This document shows, piece by piece, positions 1 through 9,169 of a stretch of DNA of 64,000 nt. The stretch covers positions 7,543,001 to 7,607,000 of the forward strand of contig NZ_CP163435.1 of assembly GCF_041051975.1 (NCBI RefSeq), written 5' to 3'. Below the pieces are notes generated by a model. The model was given only the letters and a program-made list of their open reading frames with translations, did no database searches and had not been told where the DNA came from. Numbering within the stretch: position 1 is the stretch's first letter; each line of letters opens with the position of its first letter. Origin of the DNA: Streptomyces sp. R21. GTDB taxonomy: Bacteria > Actinomycetota > Actinomycetes > Streptomycetales > Streptomycetaceae. A program made the translations under genes and the position numbers.

Positions 1-453
1 CTCTCCGGGGGCGAAGAGCCGGGCTTGGGGCGCTCCCGCCGCGATCCATCCGATGGGTACGACGGTGCCGGGCGGCAGTACGGAGTTGACCTGCAGCACG
101 CTGTTGATCCGCAACTCGGAGCCGGCGCCCGCGACGGCACCGGGGAAGAGTGAGGCCCCGGTGGCGACGAAGACCTCGTCCTCGACGGTCGCCCCGTTGA
201 TGTGCGCGTGCGGCCCGACGAGCACGGCGTTGCCGAGGACAGCAGGGTGCCGGGCCCGCCCTCGCACCAACGCGTTCTCCATGACGACGACGTCCGATCC
301 GACGCGGACCTCCCCGTCCTCGGCGCTGAGCACGGCACCGTGCAGCACCCGGACACGCTCACCGAGGATGACGTTCCCACAGAGAACAGCCGTCGGGGCG
401 ACGTACGCGGACTCGGGAACGAAGGGTTGTTGTCCGCGATGCTCAACCAACAT
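1..453 (-). CDS. gamma carbonic anhydrase-like hexapeptide-repeat protein (3' end outside window)
   Basis: The minus strand reads from ATG at 453 off the window edge, giving 151 residues without a stop. The translation has the left-handed beta-helix pattern of gamma-class carbonic anhydrase-like proteins: a start MLVEHRGQQPFVPESAYVAP, then spaced V/I/L-G-x turns, and a segment VGPHAHINGATVEDEVFVATG that carries the family's conserved histidine region. Such proteins form trimers; many bind a metal, but a catalytic role is not shown here. It starts 33 bp downstream of the RidA gene on the same strand, so the two may be co-transcribed. The C-terminal helix is missing because of the window edge. 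Confidence 0.8.
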   Translation of the reverse strand, partial: MLVEHRGQQPFVPESAYVAPTAVLCGNVILGERVRVLHGAVLSAEDGEVRVGSDVVVMENALVRGRARHPAVLGNAVLVGPHAHINGATVEDEVFVATGASLFPGAVAGAGSELRINSVLQVNSVLPPGTVVPIGWIAAGAPQARLFAPGE

Positions 454-486
454 GGAGCACTCCTGCCTTTCCTGCCTCTCCCACGA

Positions 487-888
487 TTACGCGGGAACGA
501 CGGCGGTCGCCGTAATCTCCACCAGCTGCCCGGTATACCCGAGACACGCCACGCCGATCAGCGTCGACGAGTGCGGCCCGACACTGAGCCCGGACGCCTC
601 GACGACATCCCAGACGGCCGACAGCACCCCCGGCTCGGCCCCGACGACGTACACATCGGTCGACACGACGTGCGCCAGATCAGACCCGACCGCCCGCAAC
701 TGCTCCCCCAGATTGACCAACACCTGCTCGGCCTGCCGCACCGGATCCCCTTCGCCTACGAGCTTTCCGTCACCGTCGAGCGGAACGGACCCGGCGAGAA
801 ACGCCAGCTTCGTCCCCGCTTCGACCACGGACGCGTGGGAGTAACGGGGCGGCGGAAAGAGACCGGGGACGGTGACGCGCTGGATCAT
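487..888 (-). CDS. RidA family (YjgF/YER057c/UK114) protein
   Basis: A 133-residue protein beginning MIQRVTVPGLFPPPRYSHAS. The start at 888 is chosen over a longer reading frame because AGGAG sits seven bases upstream and the extra N-terminus is low complexity. The body matches RidA: LAFLAGSVPLDGDG, then VRQAEQVLVNLGEQLRAVGSDLAHVVSTDVYVV and a C-terminal LVEITATAVV. RidA proteins are cytosolic trimers that hydrolyse reactive enamine/imine intermediates made by PLP enzymes, but the family is diverse. The usual catalytic arginine near residue 105 is not obvious, so deaminase activity is uncertain. Confidence 0.85.
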   Translation of the reverse strand: MIQRVTVPGLFPPPRYSHASVVEAGTKLAFLAGSVPLDGDGKLVGEGDPVRQAEQVLVNLGEQLRAVGSDLAHVVSTDVYVVGAEPGVLSAVWDVVEASGLSVGPHSSTLIGVACLGYTGQLVEITATAVVPA

Positions 889-1173
889 TAGGGCTCCTGA
901 GGCGGTTCTGTTGGGACTGCAGGTCGGACTGGTCGGACCGTTGGAGAGGTTGGGCAGACCCGATGGGTTGGGCCGATGCCCTCTCCTCATTGAAGCGCGC
1001 ACCACTGACAATCACTCGCGCTGTTCACTCACGCCGAGGCCGATAACCACTCGACAGCCCGGACGCCGAGCCAGCACGCTGCCCTCATGCGTACAAAACA
1101 CCTGGGCCGTTTCACGGCGGCTGACTTCTAGCGGGCCACGCCGGAACTCCCGGCGGTCCCCAGGAAGCCAGCC

Positions 1174-1557
1174 ATGTCACGCACCGTCCACCATGTCCCC
1201 GCCCGCCATCGCACCCATCCCCCCTACTGGGCAGCCGGTCTGCCAGGCCCCTGCACCGCCCACACGCTCACCGAACTCCGCTACTCCCACACGGAGTCGT
1301 CCCGCGCCGAACGCGAGGGCCGACGCCCAGTACCGACCTTGGCCGTACGGACCTTCGCCGCCCACACCTACCCCCGCGCCCTGAACGCAGATCTCTGGAG
1401 TCCGTACGAGTCCACGGCCCGAGCCGCCCTGCACACCTTTCGCCAGACCGCCCGCAAGCACCTCCGCGCCGCACCTCCGGGCACCCTCCTCGCGGCCGCC
1501 GAAGACCTGGACCACCCACCAACCCGCCACCGCCACCGCGACCTTTGGGAGGCCTGA
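1174..1557 (+). CDS. conserved-looking hypothetical protein, 127 aa
   Basis: A basic, His- and Arg-rich protein starting MSRTVHHVPARHRTHPPYW, with AGGAAG seven bases before the ATG. No enzymatic motif or membrane segment is visible. The residues LRYSHTESSRAEREGRRP and the C-terminal RHRDLWEA are ordered rather than repetitive, which argues for a real gene. It is followed four bases later by a small acidic ORF and then by a nucleotidyltransferase-like gene, all on the plus strand, so it probably heads a three-gene operon. Function unknown. Confidence 0.6.
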   Translation: MSRTVHHVPARHRTHPPYWAAGLPGPCTAHTLTELRYSHTESSRAEREGRRPVPTLAVRTFAAHTYPRALNADLWSPYESTARAALHTFRQTARKHLRAAPPGTLLAAAEDLDHPPTRHRHRDLWEA

Positions 1558-1561
1558 CCCG

Positions 1562-1660
1562 ATGCCGGAGAACCCGGACGAGGCCGAGGCGGGGACTGAG
1601 ACCGAAGCCGAGGCGGAGGCCGTACGCCGTATCACCAACTACCGCGCCAGTACTCCATAG
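1562..1660 (+). CDS. small acidic ORF, 32 aa
   Basis: A short frame starting MPENPDEAEAGTETEAEAEA and ending in a TAG at 1658-1660. It is preceded by GGGAGG at 1547-1552, nine bases before the ATG, which is a good ribosome binding site located inside the end of the upstream gene. It lies between the His/Arg-rich protein and the nucleotidyltransferase gene. The acidic composition contrasts with the basic upstream neighbour, so an interaction is conceivable, but that is a guess. Confidence 0.45.
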   Translation: MPENPDEAEAGTETEAEAEAVRRITNYRASTP

Positions 1661-1693
1661 GAAGCCCTCCTCACCCCCACAGGAGCGACCCCA

Positions 1694-2470
1694 GTGCCCA
1701 CCCTCCCTGACCCCGCCTTCCTCGACGACGTATCCGATCGCCTGGCCGCCCTCCCCACAGTCCAAGCCGTGGCCCTCGGCGGATCCCGCGCCCAGGGAAC
1801 CCAAACGCCCCACAGCGACTGGGACTTGGCCGTGTACTACCGAGGCGACTTCGACCCCGCCGACCTGCGGGCCCTCGGCTGGCAGGGCGAGGTTTCGGAG
1901 ATCGGTGCCTGGGGCGGAGGCATCTTCAACGGCGGCGCCTGGCTGACGATCGACGACCGCCGCGTGGACGTTCACTACCGAGACCTCGACGTCGTCGAAC
2001 ACGAACTCGCCGAGGCCGAGCAAGGCCGCTTCCGTATCGAGCCGTTGATGTTCCACCTGGCGGGCATCCCCAGCTACCTGCTCGTCGCCGAACTCGCGAT
2101 CAACAAAGCGCTGCGGGGCGATCTCCCGCGCCCCGCCGCCTACCCGCAGACACTGCGCAAAACCGCCCCCGACCGCTGGTACGGCATGGCCACCGCAACT
2201 CTCGCGTACGCGAAGTCCGGCCACGCGCCCAAGGGCGCCCTCACTCAGGTCGCGGGCGCGATCGCAGTGGCCGCGACCCAGACGGCACACGCGGTGCTGG
2301 CAGCGCGAGGGGAGTGGGTCACCAATGAGAAGCACCTCATCGAGCGGGCGGGGCTGCGTGAAGTCGACGTATTCGTAGGGAGTTTGACTCCAGATCCGGA
2401 AAGCCTGGTGCGGGCGGTGGCTGGGGTCGAGTCGCTGCTGGGACAAACCATGAAGGCATCTCGGCAGTGA
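1694..2470 (+). CDS. nucleotidyltransferase domain-containing protein
   Basis: A 258-residue protein starting with GTG at 1694, eight bases after AGGAG. The N-terminal region shows the minimal nucleotidyltransferase signature: AVALGGSRAQG around residues 28-38 followed by HSDWDLAVYY, giving the GS motif and the DxD pair expected to bind metal and NTP. A third acidic position may be in RRVDVHYRDLD near residue 95. The C-terminal half is helical, as in aminoglycoside-type or toxin/antitoxin-type transferases. The substrate cannot be read from sequence; nucleotide transfer to an antibiotic or to another molecule is possible. It ends 25 bases from the convergent type VII operon. Confidence 0.8.
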   Translation: MPTLPDPAFLDDVSDRLAALPTVQAVALGGSRAQGTQTPHSDWDLAVYYRGDFDPADLRALGWQGEVSEIGAWGGGIFNGGAWLTIDDRRVDVHYRDLDVVEHELAEAEQGRFRIEPLMFHLAGIPSYLLVAELAINKALRGDLPRPAAYPQTLRKTAPDRWYGMATATLAYAKSGHAPKGALTQVAGAIAVAATQTAHAVLAARGEWVTNEKHLIERAGLREVDVFVGSLTPDPESLVRAVAGVESLLGQTMKASRQ

Positions 2471-2494
2471 TACCCGACTGTCATGCCCGCGATG

Positions 2495-3937
2495 TCAGCT
2501 TGCTGACCGCCTGACCCCGCTCGCCAGGTGCTGGTTGAGCTGCTGAAGCCTGGTCCAGGCCTCGGGGTCGGTGCCGTCGCCGAGGCGGTAGTGGAGGGCC
2601 GGTGCGGTTACGGGGCCCAGGCGGATCGGGACCGGCGTGAGGGATGGGTCCTCGGCGTGGGGGAGACCAATGTCGCCTACGGGATCGGGGCCGAGGGTGA
2701 AGGACACGGGGAGGGGCGGGAGTTCGAGGTGTGGCGGGACGGTCAGGTCGCGCCGTGCGGTGCGCAGCGTGGTGAGCAGGGAGGTCAGGCCGTGCCTGAC
2801 GGCGAGGGTTTCGGCGAGGTCGGGGAGTGCGGTCAGCGGCACGGCTTCTTCGGGGCCGTAGCCGAGAGCGAGGGTGATGTGTTCCTCGATGCCGGCGGGG
2901 GTGTGGGCGATGCGGGTGGTGGCGATGGCGGGGTGTTCGGGTGCGCCGATCGCGATGAGCCAGGTCGGGGTTGACCTTTGGGCTCTGGCGCGGGCCAGTT
3001 CCGTCAACTGGCGTGTGGACCAGGGGAGGTTGATGGGTTCGGCGGTCGACCATCCGGCGGGTGCCATGCCGGTGAGGTGCTGGAATGCGGTCTCCAGGGC
3101 GGTACCGAGAAGAAGGTTCTCGGTGGCGGGGTGGAGAGTGCGGAAGCAGAGCAGGAGTTGCTGTTCGCCCTGTGCTGTGGGGTTGTTGCTCGGGGATGTG
3201 AAGGCATCCGCGCCACGGGTCGTGCCGTCGGTGTTCTTGACCGGGGTGAAGGCTCCGTCGGTCCAGTGGAGTTCGGCGCCGGACAAGCCGTCGTAGTAGC
3301 CGGTGGGGGAGTGCTGGACGACCCAGCGGTGGGGGTGCCCGCCCAGGGCGGTGCGGGTGGGCAGCGTGAGGCGGGTGTGGGGCGGGGTGACGATTTGCAG
3401 GGCGCGACCGGTCTTGATGGCGGTGCTCAGTGCGTCGGACAGCCAGCTTGTCATGGCGATGAACGGGCGGTCCTGGATGACGAGGGCCGCCCGGTCGGTG
3501 AGGACGTCGACGGCCGGGGGTGTGGCGTCCGGCGCTGTGGCTGCGATGGTTTCCGCACCGAGGGGCACGACGTCGGTGTGGGCGGCCTCGGGGGGCCAGA
3601 CCGTGCCGTCCAGGACGGTCGCCAGGCGCCCGGCGAAGGAGCCGGCCAGGCTCTCGGCCTCCGCCAGGGCGGTGCTGGCGCGGGCTTCGGTCCACCACAG
3701 GGGAGTGCCGGGGGCCTGCGTGTGCGGGCCGAGCAGGCGGGTGACCTCGCCGGGGACCTGGAGCAGGAGGGGTACCTCGACGGAGACCAGGGGGTGGCCG
3801 GCGGGCGTGCAGAGCTGGGTGACGGCGCCGTCGGCGAGGGTGTTGATGCGCAGGTCGGGGCCGCCTGCGTAGAGGCCTGCGAGCACGGTGACCGGGTCGG
3901 GCATTTTCTCGGTGAGGGCGATGACGTCCTTGGTCAC
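2495..3937 (-). CDS. DUF6177-like protein, last gene of the type VII secretion operon
   Basis: A 480-residue soluble protein starting with GTG at 3937. Its start overlaps the stop of the eccC gene by four bases (GTGA), so translation of the two is coupled. I see no membrane helix, signal peptide or nucleotide-binding loop. From memory it matches a family annotated as DUF6177 that occurs beside actinobacterial EccC genes; this is unverified. Its constant position directly after EccC suggests a cytosolic accessory or chaperone-like role in secretion, an inference from context only. Confidence 0.75.
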   Translation of the reverse strand: MTKDVIALTEKMPDPVTVLAGLYAGGPDLRINTLADGAVTQLCTPAGHPLVSVEVPLLLQVPGEVTRLLGPHTQAPGTPLWWTEARASTALAEAESLAGSFAGRLATVLDGTVWPPEAAHTDVVPLGAETIAATAPDATPPAVDVLTDRAALVIQDRPFIAMTSWLSDALSTAIKTGRALQIVTPPHTRLTLPTRTALGGHPHRWVVQHSPTGYYDGLSGAELHWTDGAFTPVKNTDGTTRGADAFTSPSNNPTAQGEQQLLLCFRTLHPATENLLLGTALETAFQHLTGMAPAGWSTAEPINLPWSTRQLTELARARAQRSTPTWLIAIGAPEHPAIATTRIAHTPAGIEEHITLALGYGPEEAVPLTALPDLAETLAVRHGLTSLLTTLRTARRDLTVPPHLELPPLPVSFTLGPDPVGDIGLPHAEDPSLTPVPIRLGPVTAPALHYRLGDGTDPEAWTRLQQLNQHLASGVRRSAS

Positions 3938-6900
3938 GAGTGTCCGGTTTCTTCGGGGGCGTGGGTGAGGGCGGTCTGGATGAGTTGGTGGTGGCGGCCG
4001 CGGCGGACGAGGGTGCCGCGGCCGGGGGGCTGTGGGGAGGCGTACAGGCCGGGGAAGAGCTGGCCTTCGGTGCGGTCACCGGTCATCAGCAGGGCGGTGG
4101 TGCCGGTTTCGCGCAGGGTGGTGAGGAAGGGGTCGTACAGGGCGCGGGAGGCTCCGGCGACCCGGCGGGCCACGACGAAGTGCAGGCCGATGTCCTGCGC
4201 GGAGGAGATGTGGGGCAGGAACGGAGCGAGGGGTTGCTGGCCGGCGGTGGTCAGGATGTCGTAGTCGTCGACGAGGATGACGATGCGCGGTCCGGCGAAG
4301 GCGGGCTCCAGGGTGAGCGCGTCGGGGTCGGCGGTTTCCGGCAGGCGTTTTTCCAGTTCGGTCGCGATGCCGGTGGCGAGGGCGGCGGCGAGTTTGGCGT
4401 TGTGGGCGTAGCCGCCGCGGTACGGCTCCGGGACCACACCGCGCAGGCCGCGGCGCGGGTCGAAGACGCCGAAGACCAGCTGCTGGTCCGAGTGGCGCTG
4501 CACGAGCTGCGTGGCGATGAGCTTGAGCAGGTTGGTCTTGCCGCACTCGTTGTCGCCGAGGATCAGCAGGTGCTGGTCGGTGCCGAACAGGTCGAGGAGG
4601 GCGGGGGCGAGGGCGTCCTGGTCCAGGCCGAGAGGGATACGGGTCGGTTCGGCGGCCGGTGAGGGCAACCGGGTGGCGTCCAGCGCGGTGGGCAAAACCC
4701 TTACAGGGGGCGCGAGTTCGCCGTGCCAGGTGGCGCGGAGGGTGCGGGCCGCCTCGTCCAGGGCATCGCCCAGCCGGATGGGGGAGGCCTGGCCGTCGAT
4801 GCGGGGCAGTGCGGCGTGCGCGAAGAGCTTGCCGTCGGTCAGTACCCGGCCCGGGGTGTCCAGGCCGAGGGTTTCCGACAGTTTGCGGTCGATGGAGGAG
4901 TCGGCGGGGTCGTTGAGGCGCAGCTCGATCCGGCTGCCGAACATCGACTGGGTGGCGATGCGCACGTCGTTCCAGCGCAGCATGCCGGCCACGACGTGGA
5001 TGCCGTAGCCCCCGCCGCGCTTGAGCAGGTCCGCGACGGAGTCGTCCAGGTCGTCGAACTCCTCGCGCAGGGCGCCGAATCCGTCGATGAGCAGCACCAC
5101 GTCGGTCGACCCGAGCTCGGTGAGCCTGCCTGCCGACCGCAGCGCGCGCAGTTGGTCGACGGAGTCGATGCCGTGGGCGCGGAAGACCTCTTCGCGCTGG
5201 TGGAGCATGGTGCGGACCTCGGCGACGGTGCGGGCCGCCCGCTCGTGGTCGGCGCGGGACGCGATCCCGCCGACGTGTGGCAGGCCGGACAGCGCGGACA
5301 GACCGCCGCCGGTCAGGTCGAGGCCGTAGATGGCGACTTCGTTCGGCGTGTGGGTGAGGGCCAGGGAGAGCGCGAGGGTGCGCAGCAGCGTCGTCTTGCC
5401 GGACTGCGGGCCGCCGATGACCGCCGTGTGACCGCCCGCGGTGTTCAGGTCGTGCACCCACGGCCCCTGCCATTGGCGGGCCGGATCGTCCAGGACCCCG
5501 AGTGGCACGCGGAGCACGCCTTGGTCGGCGGCGAGGCGCAGGCCGCGTGCGGAGGCCCGCACCGGGCCTGCTGCCTGGTGGAGTGTGAGGGCGTCGCTGA
5601 GCGGGGGTAGCCAGATGCGGCGCACCGGCGGCGCGGCGACGGCGAGTTGATCGACCATGGTGGACATGACGGTCGAGCCCGTCTCGCGGTCCCGCATCGT
5701 CGGCGACTCGACCACGGTCTCGGTGGGCGAGGGGTGGGGTGTGAAGGCGGGATACGTCCGGGCGAGGGGTTCGGTCCTGGAGCCGTCGCGCCGGGTGGGG
5801 CCGCGGTAGGCGCCGGAGACGAAGCCTGCCTTGAAGCGCTCGTACGTGGAGGTGTCGACCTTCAGATAGCCGAAGCCCGGCAGTGGCGGCAGATGGAAGG
5901 CGTCGGTGGTGTCGAGGACCGTACGGGACTCGTCGGCCGAGAAGGTCCGCAGGCCCAGCCGGTAGGAAAGATAGGTGTCCAGGCCTTTGAGCTTGCCGGA
6001 TTCGATGCGCTGGCTGGACAGCAGCAGATGGACGCCGATCGAGCGGCCGATGCGGCCGATCGAGAGGAACAGGTCGATGAAGTCCGGTTTGGCGGTGAGT
6101 AGTTCGCCGAACTCGTCGATGACGACGAACAGGTGCGGCAGCGGTTCCAGGTCGGGCCGTCGTGTCGCGCGTAGTGCCGCATAGTGGCCGATGTCGGCGA
6201 CGTTCCCGGCTTCCTTGAGGACCTGTTGGCGGCGTTTGACCTCCCCGGCGAGGCTGGTGTGGACGCGTTCGACGAGTCCGGCCTCGTTCTCCAGATTGGT
6301 GATCACCCCGGCCACGTGCGGAAGTTCGGTGAAGGGCGCGAAGGTGGCGCCGCCCTTGTAGTCGACCAGCACCATCGCCAGGTCTTCCGGGGAGTGCGTG
6401 GCCACAAGGGCGAGCACCAGGGTGCGCAGCAGTTCGCTCTTGCCCGAGCCGGTCGCGCCCACGCACAGTCCGTGCGGGCCCATGCCCAGTTCGGAGGACT
6501 CCTTCAGGTCCAACAGGACCGGCTGGTGGCGGTCGTTGAGGCCGATTGGCACACGCAGGAAGTCCCTTTCCCCACGCGGCGCCCATAGCTGTGCCAGGTC
6601 GAGGGCGGCCGGGTCGTCGATGCCCAGCAGAGTGGGAAAGTCCACCGGGCCGGAGACCGGAGTGCCCTCGGTCGCCGACTCTGCCGAGAGTCTCAGCGGC
6701 GCGAGCAGCCGGGCCAGGCCCTCCGCGCCGGGCACGGTGACCAAGTCCGCGACACCCCGGCCGGGCAGGGCGTCGGGGGTGCCCAGGTCTTCGACCGTGA
6801 CCCGGTCGCCGTCGACGGTGATCCGCACGCTGACCTGGTCCGGTTCATGTATCTGCTGTTCCAGCAGGTGCAGGACGGTGATTCCCATGTCGGCCAGGCC

Positions 6901-7929
6901 CACGGCCTGGTCCGGGCGCGGCAGTTCGGCGGCGGTCCGGCCGTGGGTGTCGCTGACGACGAGGAGCCGGTCGGCGAGTCGGAGTGCGCCGCGGTCGGCC
7001 AGGCCGCGGCGTACCTCGGCGGCATAGGAAGCGCGGCGGCGCAGATCAACGGTGCACTGCGCGGCGAGCTGGGCGAGGTCCGGTGCGATCCGCCGTGCGG
7101 CCACCGGCCCGGACTGCCCCTGGAGGTCGAGGACATGGGGCAGCCACTTGGCCCACTCCCACTGCGCCAGCTGGTCGCCCGGCACCGCCAGGGCGAACGC
7201 CGCATCGTCCGGCGCGTGGGTGACCGCGGCCTGGATCAGCAGAGCCCGGGCCACGTTGAGTACGCCGTCCCGGTCGCCGACGATGCTGACGTTGCCCGCG
7301 CGGTCCAGGCCGGCGGTGAGCGGAACGTCCGGTGCGGTGGTGAAGCGGTGCTGCAGGGCGCGTGCCTCGTTCAGCATGAAGGGATCCGGCGGGGTGAGCA
7401 CGCCTCCGGCCGAGTTCTGCCCGATGACCAGCTCCTGCACGGGCACGTCACCGACGCCGAGGCGCACGCGCAGGAAGTCGGAGTCCGTGCGCCGGCGTTC
7501 CCACAGACGTGCCGGATCGCGCACCACGTCGTACAGGGCCTGTGGCGGTGGATTCAGCAGCCGTGCCTGATCTCGCAACTCCCGTTCAACCACCCCGAGT
7601 TGTTCGCGCTGTTCCTCCACGTACTCCAGATAGCGTTCGCGCTGCGTGCGGCGGGTGCGCTGAGCCTTGCCCCGCTGGGACAGGAACAGGGCCACCCCGC
7701 CGAGCAGGGCCACGACCAGGACGATCGCGCCGAGCCCGGCGAACTGGCTGTTACGGATGACCGTCATCATGACCACCGAACTCATCACCCCGGCCATCGG
7801 CAGCAACGCGGTCGCCGCCCGGCCGGTACTGCCCTCGGGCAGATTCGGTGGCGGCTCGATGACGCGCGGAGCGGCGGGGGACAGCGGGCGGGTGGAACGG
7901 GCCGGACGGTGGATCTGCTGCTGGGTCAC
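3934..7929 (-). CDS. eccC: type VII secretion protein EccC, fused three-ATPase FtsK/SpoIIIE motor
   Basis: A 1331-residue protein starting VTQQQIHRPARSTRP from GTG at 7929. Two adjacent membrane helices near residues 45-95 precede a cytosolic stalk and three FtsK-type ATPase domains. Their P-loops are VGATGSGKS (about residue 490), IGGPQSGKTT (about 836) and LGDNECGKTN (about 1123), with Walker B-like LVDYKGG/VVIDEFGE, VLLIDGFG and VILVDDYD. All three P-loops keep the GK[ST/T] core. In ESX systems EccC is the hexameric motor that recognises substrates through the C-terminal domains. It follows the MinD-like gene by 43 bp and overlaps the downstream DUF6177 gene by four bases. The ORF could extend upstream, but the extra residues are low complexity. 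Confidence 0.93.
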   Translation of the reverse strand: MTQQQIHRPARSTRPLSPAAPRVIEPPPNLPEGSTGRAATALLPMAGVMSSVVMMTVIRNSQFAGLGAIVLVVALLGGVALFLSQRGKAQRTRRTQRERYLEYVEEQREQLGVVERELRDQARLLNPPPQALYDVVRDPARLWERRRTDSDFLRVRLGVGDVPVQELVIGQNSAGGVLTPPDPFMLNEARALQHRFTTAPDVPLTAGLDRAGNVSIVGDRDGVLNVARALLIQAAVTHAPDDAAFALAVPGDQLAQWEWAKWLPHVLDLQGQSGPVAARRIAPDLAQLAAQCTVDLRRRASYAAEVRRGLADRGALRLADRLLVVSDTHGRTAAELPRPDQAVGLADMGITVLHLLEQQIHEPDQVSVRITVDGDRVTVEDLGTPDALPGRGVADLVTVPGAEGLARLLAPLRLSAESATEGTPVSGPVDFPTLLGIDDPAALDLAQLWAPRGERDFLRVPIGLNDRHQPVLLDLKESSELGMGPHGLCVGATGSGKSELLRTLVLALVATHSPEDLAMVLVDYKGGATFAPFTELPHVAGVITNLENEAGLVERVHTSLAGEVKRRQQVLKEAGNVADIGHYAALRATRRPDLEPLPHLFVVIDEFGELLTAKPDFIDLFLSIGRIGRSIGVHLLLSSQRIESGKLKGLDTYLSYRLGLRTFSADESRTVLDTTDAFHLPPLPGFGYLKVDTSTYERFKAGFVSGAYRGPTRRDGSRTEPLARTYPAFTPHPSPTETVVESPTMRDRETGSTVMSTMVDQLAVAAPPVRRIWLPPLSDALTLHQAAGPVRASARGLRLAADQGVLRVPLGVLDDPARQWQGPWVHDLNTAGGHTAVIGGPQSGKTTLLRTLALSLALTHTPNEVAIYGLDLTGGGLSALSGLPHVGGIASRADHERAARTVAEVRTMLHQREEVFRAHGIDSVDQLRALRSAGRLTELGSTDVVLLIDGFGALREEFDDLDDSVADLLKRGGGYGIHVVAGMLRWNDVRIATQSMFGSRIELRLNDPADSSIDRKLSETLGLDTPGRVLTDGKLFAHAALPRIDGQASPIRLGDALDEAARTLRATWHGELAPPVRVLPTALDATRLPSPAAEPTRIPLGLDQDALAPALLDLFGTDQHLLILGDNECGKTNLLKLIATQLVQRHSDQQLVFGVFDPRRGLRGVVPEPYRGGYAHNAKLAAALATGIATELEKRLPETADPDALTLEPAFAGPRIVILVDDYDILTTAGQQPLAPFLPHISSAQDIGLHFVVARRVAGASRALYDPFLTTLRETGTTALLMTGDRTEGQLFPGLYASPQPPGRGTLVRRGRHHQLIQTALTHAPEETGHS

Positions 7930-7972
7930 TCGTCCACCATCCTTTCTGCGGCCGCCAGTCGGGTGCTCGTGG

Positions 7973-9160
7973 TCATCGCACGCGCACCGCCCGCCCCATG
8001 GTCTCGGCGGCGAGCTGGATGGCGGCATCCTGGGAGTGCCGGCCGAGCATGGCGGTGTGGATGGGGCCTCCCTGGGCCAGATGACGGTCGTAGGGCAGCA
8101 GCACCACGGCCACCCCGGACTCGCGCAGATGCGCGACGGCGGTCTTCACGTCGAGCGTGGTGTCGGGGGAGTTGGCGCTGAGTGCGACCACGGTGGTGGC
8201 CAGTGCGGAGTGCGGCAGTTGGGCCAGCCAGTCCAGGACGGCACGGGTGCCGTTGACGCCCTCGGCGGTCAGCGGCGCGACCACCACCCGGGCATGGGCG
8301 GTGTCCATCGCCGTACGTGCCACCTCGCCGGGCAGACACTCGCAGTCCACCACCGTCACCGCGAAGTAGCGGCGCAGAGCCAGCGTCACGGTGCGGTAGG
8401 TGCCTACGTCCAAGGGGGCGCTGACGCGGCCCTGGCCGGCCGGGAGCAGCCAGCCTCCATCCGCCACGGGCACCAAATAGCCGGTGACGTCGGTGAGTTG
8501 CATGGTCGGGGTGAGGATCTGGGCGACATCCGTGCACGCCCAGCGCACCGACTGGGCTCCCAGACGCACCGGCAGCGTGCCCAGGGCCGTATCCGCCTCC
8601 AGTGCGAGGACCGGGTCATGCCGGTAGTGGTTGAAAGCGCGGGCCAGCAGGGCGGACACGGTGGACTTGCCCACGCCGCCCCGGATCGAGGTCACCGCGA
8701 TGACCCGGCCGGTGGTGACTGGTTGCTGTATCTCCCTGGCCAGCCGGGATTGTTCGGCCACCTCCTGCGACGCCGAGGCAGTCAGCTTGCGCAGTGCGCG
8801 ACTCGTGCGGCGGACCGCCGAATCCCCGTGCTGCGGAGAGCCGAGGGCGTGCGCGAGGCGCGGATCGACGGTGGGGACGGATTCCGGCGCGGCCATCGGA
8901 ACCCGCGGATCCCGTACGCCACTTGTACGCGGATCCTGTACGCCGTGCGGAGTCGGCGGCGTCGCCGGACCCGGCTGCTGGTCGGGACCTTGCGCTGTCT
9001 GCGCAACACCCTGGAGGTCGATGGCCGACGGGCTTTGGGGAGCCGCTGTCGTCGGCGGCACCGGACGGGTGGCGCGCAGACCGATGGTCGGCTCGGCCCC
9101 CTCGGGAGTCCCGCTGCCGAGCTGTCGTACGAGGTCGCGCTGCCAGTCCGGTTGAGCCAT
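7973..9160 (-). CDS. MinD/ParA-like ATPase of the type VII secretion locus (EspI-like)
   Basis: A 395-residue protein. The first 110 residues are proline-rich and probably disordered; the rest is a P-loop ATPase of the MinD/ParA (deviant Walker A) type, with VTSIRGGVGKSTVSALLARAF at about residues 153-173. The switch region is degenerate: VVDCECLPGEVART replaces the usual DxxxG. Such proteins with a Pro-rich N-terminus resemble EspI of mycobacterial ESX-1, a modulator of secretion, but the assignment is by architecture. It sits 9 bp after the EccD gene and 43 bp before eccC, inside the same operon. Confidence 0.85.
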   Translation of the reverse strand: MAQPDWQRDLVRQLGSGTPEGAEPTIGLRATRPVPPTTAAPQSPSAIDLQGVAQTAQGPDQQPGPATPPTPHGVQDPRTSGVRDPRVPMAAPESVPTVDPRLAHALGSPQHGDSAVRRTSRALRKLTASASQEVAEQSRLAREIQQPVTTGRVIAVTSIRGGVGKSTVSALLARAFNHYRHDPVLALEADTALGTLPVRLGAQSVRWACTDVAQILTPTMQLTDVTGYLVPVADGGWLLPAGQGRVSAPLDVGTYRTVTLALRRYFAVTVVDCECLPGEVARTAMDTAHARVVVAPLTAEGVNGTRAVLDWLAQLPHSALATTVVALSANSPDTTLDVKTAVAHLRESGVAVVLLPYDRHLAQGGPIHTAMLGRHSQDAAIQLAAETMGRAVRVR

Positions 9161-9169
9161 GGCACACCC

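Noticed and set aside
889..1173. Possible gene between the RidA gene and 1174
   Set aside because: Frames here are antisense or extensions of neighbours, with no ribosome site or recognisable product.
2978..4264. Long plus-strand frame opposite the DUF6177/eccC genes
   Set aside because: Glycine-rich, no motif, and antisense to well-supported genes; a GC-rich shadow frame.
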